Source: Bidens hawaiensis (taxonomy: Eukaryota > Streptophyta > Magnoliopsida > Asterales > Asteraceae). From it: 64,000 nt of DNA. The position numbers were made by a program, and so were the translations under genes. Location: assembly GCA_021521415.1 (NCBI GenBank), contig JAIQDT010000061.1, positions 62,001 to 126,000 of the forward strand. Direction: 5' to 3'. Below the pieces are notes generated by a model. That model did no database searches and was not told the origin of the DNA. It saw nothing but the letters and a program-made list of their open reading frames with translations. Below, in pieces: positions 57,780-64,000 of this stretch (position 1 is its first letter; the number at the start of each line of letters is the position of its first letter).

Positions 57780-60700
57780 TTAAAAATGATCGAAACTCAT
57801 TTTACTCAGCATTTTGACCTGGACCAAATCTATTATGATAGCCACGGTCATTTGAGAACTCTTTTGAAACCTTCATAAACGACCAAAGATTTAATGTTCA
57901 CGTACAGCCAAAATTGATATTTTCTTTAAATGACCTAAATTCATTTTGCATATAATTGTTTTGACGCAAACCAAAACCTAATTTTTTAAAGATGATTCGA
58001 ACTTGTTATGCTTATAACATGTTTTAATGTCCCGAACTCATTTTACATATTGCCCGTCTTGATCTTGATTTGAACAAGATATTAAACTTTTTTTTATAAT
58101 GAGCTAAATTGTGACATTTGAGCCAAAACAAGGTATACCTCAGTACGTATTTACCAATTAAGCAAATAAACGCCTTTTGCATAACAAACGAACGATTAAC
58201 CGAACGGGTCAGGTTATGACCCAAAAATCCCGGGGGACCATCTATAAGTGATGTACGTTTAATACAAGCTAAAATATTAGTAATATGGCCTTAGTTCGAT
58301 AGCAAACAAGTTAAACGAAAACATGCTCGTTTAACTACCCGCTATATTTTTAAACGCGAAAGATAGTTACAAACCAAGCATTGTATCATCCGTTAAGCCG
58401 AAAAAGACTTACCAAACACTTCTTTGAAATGTTTTAAGCGATCCGTGAGAATATTTTTGATTTTTACAAATATATAGTATGTTTTTATAATTTTACATAA
58501 AACTAGCCGAAAAACACTCGTTTTCGCACTGTTTAATGCACATGATAAGTTTTTCGCGCCAAAAAATCGAACCCGAACTAAATTTGGACTGGGTTTTCGT
58601 GTTTGGGCTTGTACAACCAGATCATTGGGCCAAAAAAGCCCAAAATGGGCCCATAAGCAATCCCAATCGTGGCCACCACCCCACCCCCATTTTTTTTTAT
58701 AAAACTTGTTATGTAAGCTTGTTTATTCATTTTATTTGATAAACAGTTGAGGTCCAAGCAGCTGCAACCAAAATTTTGAAAAACCTTCTAAACCCTAAGG
58801 TAAACAACTTAAATAAGCAACTTTTACACTTGTTTAACCTTGATTAATACCATAAAAACTTGTCTTAATTGCTAAAAATCATTCCTGACCATGTAAAAAT
58901 CCCAAAAATGGTCCATAAACATGTTTTGATCATACACATGGTAAGGAACCTTTTTTGATAGTTTTTTTTGGCCATAAACGCGGATTAAAGGGTTCAAACG
59001 GCATTTTTACGGTTCAAAAGTTCGTTTTTGTGCACTAGCCGAAACCCTAAGTTAAAGGGCTGTTCTATTGATGAAACTTTCTTGGTTTGTGATATAGGAC
59101 TTGTATCAAGCCTACATAGGAGCACAAGAGCTTGAAAAGTTGATTAGAAAGGCGGAAACGAACCAAAACCGCTAAGGTAATGCCGAAACACTCGCTTACG
59201 GGTTGTTTAGGTTAAGGTTGTGATGTGCATATTATTAGGACTTGAAATTTTGTAGGGACATCAGGGACCATGTCATTGAGTCCCTGTTCAAATTTGGTAA
59301 TTTTTCGACCATTCGAGAATATTTGGCGAATTTATTACCGAATTGGGACGTTTATTTGGGAAATATAGCTAAAATACTTCAAAAATTATGGAATTTTTCT
59401 GAGAACTCAGATTTGATGTATTTTGATCACATATGAATTTTGGGATCATTTGGAGAAGTTTAAAGGTATTTTGTGCATATGCGTTCGTGTGAATTTTTAT
59501 AGCCGAATTTGGGCCAAAAAGAATATTGCACGAGCTTTTTACATTCTGGAATTGATACAGGGTGTTTGGGACATAATTTGAGTATTCAAGAATTTCTGTG
59601 AAATTTTTGAAAATTGTTTGGGATAAACGGATGATTTTCAAGCGAAATATAGCTGATAAAATGAATTTTTATAAGTTAATAAATCAGTAAATAATTCGAG
59701 AAATATTTTTAGAAAAATCTACATATTTTAATTGATAAGTGGCTAAATTTTCATAATTTAATAATTAACAGTTAATTAATTATGCTAATTTAAAGATTAA
59801 TCAAATACAGTTTTTATAAAAACCGGCAAGTTCGCGCCTAACGAACCTACGGGAATATCAGAACACCAAGAGTGATCAAAAATCATATTTTTGGATTAAT
59901 TAAGTAAAAACGAACTTTTCTATGAGAAACCTGGACAATCCGGATAGATTGTGCACGTTTCTCCTTAAATCAAACTGAATAAACGGAAACGGGCCCCGTG
60001 GCTAATCCGGGACCCCAGTATATGATACTTCTTTAAAACTTAATCATTTTGTTAACCAATACATTTACCCAAGCTTATTTTCCCATAACTGTTTTCTGAA
60101 CGTGTAAACGAACAACTTGGCCTAGCTGGGAAAACGGGAATCTAAGCCAAGTTCGATTTTAAGTATTAGACATTGAACAACATCACAACCTAAGCCTATT
60201 GCCACTTTCTGGGTGTTCCAGCTATACCCAGATTAGTTATACAGCCCATCTTAGTATTGAGATTATAATAATATTAAAATATTAATATTATTATAATATT
60301 GATTATAGGAAACCGTGATTGCAAGTTATACAAACCTCGAACCGACGTGCTACTGATTATCTACTAAACAGTGAGTTTCATGACCCCACTGTTTAAACAG
60401 TTTTACGAACTTTCGGGGTGAAAAGCATGTTTCCTTATATCTACGTACTTATCTGAAACGTATGATGATGTGAATTATCTAAGTGCTAACACATGAAAGT
60501 CCCCACTAACACAGTGATTAACTTCGAGCCGGTGGCTTGTGAATAGTACTATTGGTTTGACAAACCCAAACGGAATCGGCCTGGTTGCCGTGTCACATAG
60601 CGCCGTTTGCACATGACCATATTTATACATACAGGCTATGTAGTGTTAGACATAGCTACCGGGACATGTTGTGGGCGGAAGGGGAGCCACAGTGGTTGAT

Positions 60701-61900
60701 TAAGCGTGGAAAATGGATGCACGTAGCACATACAGTCAAGGCTTCACTGTAGCTTAGCATAATTACATCATTTACATACATACATACTTATATCATGATT
60801 ACAAGTGTTAACTTGTGAATAGTCATAACTGTTTTCTTGAAACTCGTGAAACTCACAAACTCCAGTAGTTGATCCGTTTTAAACTGCTTTTCAGGGTTAC
60901 CGAAGTTGGAAAATCCATGATTGTGTGCTATCTGTTGCTAAACGTGATCGATGCGGTGTGAATATAGGCAAGGTTATCAGTATGAGTAGAGTATCTTATG
61001 AGTATATTTTGTTGTAACACCTAGTTTGTAATCAAAGATAGATCAATGTAATATAATGTAAATTAGTTGTAATGTTTCTTTATAAACAATGTTGTTGATA
61101 CCAGAGGTGTCTGTTACATTCCCATTTTACGCTTCCGCTTTGTGCTAGTCAGGGTGTGACATAAATCCATTTGGCTTACATCCCGATATAACTCGAACAT
61201 GTTTTGACCTATCAAAGTTCTCGATTGTTGACTTGAAAAAAATAAAATATAGAAAAAATGATCGAAACTCATTTTGCTGGCATTTTGACCTAAACCAAAT
61301 CTACTATGGTAGTCAAGTTAATTTGGGAAATCTTTTGAAACCTTCATAAACAACCAAAGATTTAATGTCCACCTTGAGCTAAAATTGATAAGTTTTTTAA
61401 ATAAGATGAATTCATTTTGCATATAATTGTTTTGATGCAAACCAAAACCATTTTTCTTAAAATGACTCAAACTCATTATGCTCATAACTAGTTTTAACCA
61501 GAACCAAAATTAGCAACTTTTGTTTTAAATGACTTAAACTCATTTACTTTGACCTGAATAAAATTTTAAACATTTTTTATAATGACATAAACTCATTTCG
61601 ATTACATTCTATTATAACTCGAACGCGTTTTGACATGTCAAAGTCCTCAATTGTTGAGCCGAAACAATAAAAGTATTTAAAAAAATTATCAAAACATATT
61701 TCGATAGCATTTTGACTTGAACTAAAATTGGTACTTTTTTTTAAATGACACTTATATCTTAGTGTCAACAAAAACAAACACGTCGTGTTTGTATGTTTAA
61801 AATTTATTAACACAAAGTAAAAGAATATAGATTAATACATGGGTAAACTGAAGGGGATGAAAGAATAATTATTAAATAAGTTTATAAAAGTTGAGTATAG
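57780..61900. repeat. ~415-427-bp tandem repeat inside the Helitron, interrupted by the solo LTR
   Basis: GATCGAAACTCATTTT..GCATTTTGACCT occurs at about 57789 and 61260, and a diverged copy at about 61687. Subtracting the inserted LTR plus one TSD (3,057 bp) gives a spacing near 414 between the first two and 427 to the third. CTTCATAAACGACCAAAGAT and CATATAATTGTTTTGA recur in the first two units. Confidence 0.85.
58110..61161 (+). mobile_element. Solo LTR of the gypsy I/III family, 3,052 bp, TSD TAAAT
   Basis: It starts TGTGACATTTGAGCC and ends TAGTCAGGGTGTGACA. TAAAT flanks both sides perfectly (58105-58109, 61162-61166). It shares long blocks with the gypsy III LTRs (AACGAACCTA, GGACATCAGGGACCATG, the AT palindrome) and has the same length class as the gypsy I LTR. 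The absence of any internal sequence implies LTR-LTR recombination. Confidence 0.95.
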
Positions 61901-62385
61901 TAGAAGGGTTAAATCTGTAATTACATTTTAGGTAAATAATTGCATATTTGAGTTATACATTTATGTTTTATTTACTTTTACATTATAAAAAAACACATCA
62001 AAATAAAACAAAATTTACATTGAAACGCCAACAAAAATAAGCATGTTGCAATGGTAAGTTTGATTTTTTTTAAACTCAATATATTAAAAGATATAGATGA
62101 AATAAAAATTTTAAATTTGTCAAATAAATAGATAAAGATAGATGGTTTATGTGTAACTACTGTATAAATTAACAAAATTTTGTTAAAGTTGAAGGATCTT
62201 TTTTGTAATTATGTTCTAAAGTAAACATTTTTAACAGTATAAAATGTTAAAATACTATATTATCCTTAAATTTTTAAAATTTGATACATTAGTGATCGTA
62301 ATTTATGCAATAATTATTGTATACATTAAATTTAAGAAGTAATTCACTGATACATTATATATATTATAATTATATATAGTATAGA

Positions 62386-62981
62386 TATCTTCTTCTCCTC
62401 TAAATTCGAGAATGTTTACCGCATTCGAATTTTTTGCACGTAAAGTGAAAGTAAGTTCGATATTTTGATATGCACATAAAGTTAATTGTTACTCCAACAC
62501 ATGTGGATCCAATAGTTCTATGATTACGTAAGCATAATTTTTGAAATAAAAAAAAGGTTTGGTTCGATTGAGGAGAAAATATGCATAGCTTTTTTTCTAT
62601 GAAAGGGTTTATAAATATTTTTTCTTTATTCTTTCATAAAAATAATTTTTATTAACAATAATATATACGCATATGCATTTTTTTCCATTTCTCTTTGTTT
62701 GGGTGCGACTATTTGTTGGTATGAGCACATGTATGTTTTCGGTTCTGTTGTTTATAAAAGTGTGTTGTATACGGGACGTTTGGTATATTTGCTAGACATT
62801 AATTTGTTTTTGATGATTACACATATGTATTTTGTGTTTTTGCATACATGTATTGCCGTCCAAAAAATAAGCATATATGTATTTGGAGTTTTTATACACT
62901 TTAGGACGTACACACATGTATTACATGCATAAGCATATATGTATTTTGGAGGTGGATTATATATATGAAACAACTGGATAA
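62386..62981. other. Unassigned AT-rich sequence
   Basis: I see no gene or clear element. A loose repeat of CATATATGTATTT.. and CACATGTATTAC.. phrases runs from 62720 to 62945. Confidence 0.5.
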
Positions 62982-64000
62982 TGTCAGGACCGGACCTGGT
63001 GCAAACCTATGTAGGTTGACAAGAACACACCAGATCTATGAACTCAAGGCCACTTGAATATCCCTGCGGAATCAGTATAGTCAAGGGTTGGGAATGAAGG
63101 TTTTAATAACAATAGATAATTAGTAAGAATAATAGAAGATAAAGATTCACTATATTTAATGTATCGTTTAATGGACCAGTGATTTAATGCAAGGAATTCT
63201 AGGGTTTCGTGACGGCGGGGGCGGTACGAGAATACACAAAGAGAATATTCGCTCACGTGTTTGTGCTCTCGTATTCCGTGTCCTATTCGCGCTCTTATAT
63301 TCAGAAAACCTAGGACTTTATTTATAGGTCCTGACATTCCTTCTACAATATCCTAATGATTACATAATGAATGACAAAATAAATACAATTGTAAACAAGT
63401 CTTCAAGTATGATATATCCTGGTCGAGCAGACTTGATATGCACAGCATGCTCGTTAAAAGTCTTCGAGCCGACTTCACTTAGAATATTTTTAGATAGAAA
63501 ATATTCTCCTCTAGCAGACTTCAATCTTCTTGACTTATCCTTGCTTTGCTCGAATATATCCCTCGAGCAAGCATGTTCTTCTAGATCTCTTCAATCCTGT
63601 CTTAGTGACTTATTGAGAACAATCTTCAGCATACTCGGGTCTGAAGCTTGCTCGAGACTGAACAATGATCGAAGTCTATACTTAGAACATTTGAGATATT
63701 TCTTTATTGTATCCATGCTCGACCCACCAATGTGCTCGTAACACTTGGTTTAAGCTGAATAGATCAAGTTGGTTGCTCGATTGGCAATCCATACTCTATG
63801 AAGAACATTCTTGCTTGATGATGTGTAGCTTGCTTGAAGCCTTCAACACTTAGAAGAAATTCCAGAAGATAGTCTTATAGCCATAAGACATCGTGCTCAA
63901 GATAGTCAAACCGTGCTCGAAAGTCCTAGCTTGCTCGAAGTCCATACTTAGCCAATTCTTTGAGGAGGTTTAGAAGATTCCAATCTTCCTTTGTAAATAT
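62982..64000 (-). repeat. Copia II-family LTR on the minus strand, cut by the right window edge
   Basis: On the minus strand it reads ...GGAAGATTGGAATCTTCT.. near the window end and finishes CCGGTCCTGACA at 62982, like copia II. TATA box complement at 63319-63328; many TGCTCGA motifs. No PBS follows its 3' end (to the left), so it is a solo LTR or the 3' LTR of an element extending right. About 20-40 bp of the LTR lie outside the window. Confidence 0.88.

Larger units (their letters stand above)
57598..62385 (-). mobile_element. Non-autonomous Helitron, minus strand, inserted at AT and split by a solo LTR
   Basis: The minus strand begins A|TCTATACTATATATAAT at 62385, a classic plant Helitron 5' end. 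It finishes with a 16-nt hairpin (57625-57610; CCG and AGC stems around ATC), eight bases, then CTAG at 57601-57598, followed by host T. There is no Rep/helicase coding. Removing the solo LTR and one TSD copy leaves about 1.73 kb, much of it tandem ~420-bp repeats. Confidence 0.85.

Noticed and set aside
62699..62932. Hydrophobic 77-codon ORF in AT-rich DNA
   Set aside because: Made of loosely repeated CATATATGTATTT phrases; no supporting family features or neighbours.

Overview
The window is repeat-dense plant nuclear DNA with no gene I can assign to an ordinary host function. It looks like a large eudicot genome, and the mix of retrotransposon families is one I associate with Asteraceae; that family-level guess is inference from family resemblance, not proof. 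Almost every base belongs to nested transposable elements: three Ty3/gypsy bodies, two Ty1/copia bodies, several solo or partial LTRs, a broken TTF-zinc-finger/hAT-type transposase-like gene, a hAT MITE, a Tourist-like MITE and a non-autonomous Helitron. Most boundaries come from TG..CA ends, primer binding sites (initiator tRNA-Met type), terminal inverted repeats and target-site duplications (TSDs) read directly from the sequence.

Left nest (1-24513). The oldest layer is a decayed plus-strand gypsy element (gypsy III; 5' LTR remainder 13664-16568, 3' LTR 21392-24513). A plus-strand copia element (copia I) inserted into its 5' LTR; only the RT/RNase H tail (7954-9121) and the 3' LTR (9900-13663) are in the window. 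A minus-strand gypsy element (gypsy I, 1-7953) then inserted into the copia I pol gene, and a 2.5 kb LTR (10616-13107, TSD GTAGC) into the copia I 3' LTR. Gypsy I carries an uninterrupted gag-pol frame of at least 1,139 codons that runs off the left edge, and upstream of gag an extra sense ORF for an acidic, proline-rich protein with a C-terminal membrane-like segment. A 480-bp hAT MITE with a perfect 8-bp TSD sits in the gypsy III leader.

Middle (24514-41224). A TTF-type zinc finger / DUF4371 / hAT-dimerisation gene relic is broken by one LTR at 25404 and truncated by a second at 29191. The second LTR contains a minisatellite and is itself interrupted by minus-strand gypsy II (29829-36479, TSD AGTAA) and by another LTR (37878-40861).

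Right (41225-64000). A 15-kb Sirevirus-like copia element (copia II, 41225-56281, TSD CTTTC) inserted into a ~172-bp tandem repeat. It has gag, pol, a long TCGAGCA-rich non-coding stretch and an env-position ORF region. Its 3' LTR lost its first ~17 bp and the polypurine tract, so the last ORF now runs into the LTR. Beyond it lie a Tourist-like MITE (57305-57532) and a minus-strand Helitron (57598-62385) with internal ~420-bp repeats. The Helitron is split by a 3,052-bp solo LTR (58110-61161, TSD TAAAT) of the gypsy I/III family. The window ends in a minus-strand LTR of the copia II family.

The decay pattern (CAG/CAA/CGA to stop, TGG to stop, Asp to Asn at RNase H sites) is what long-term deamination of methylated cytosine would produce. 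Gypsy I is the only body in the window that still looks coding-competent as far as it can be seen.
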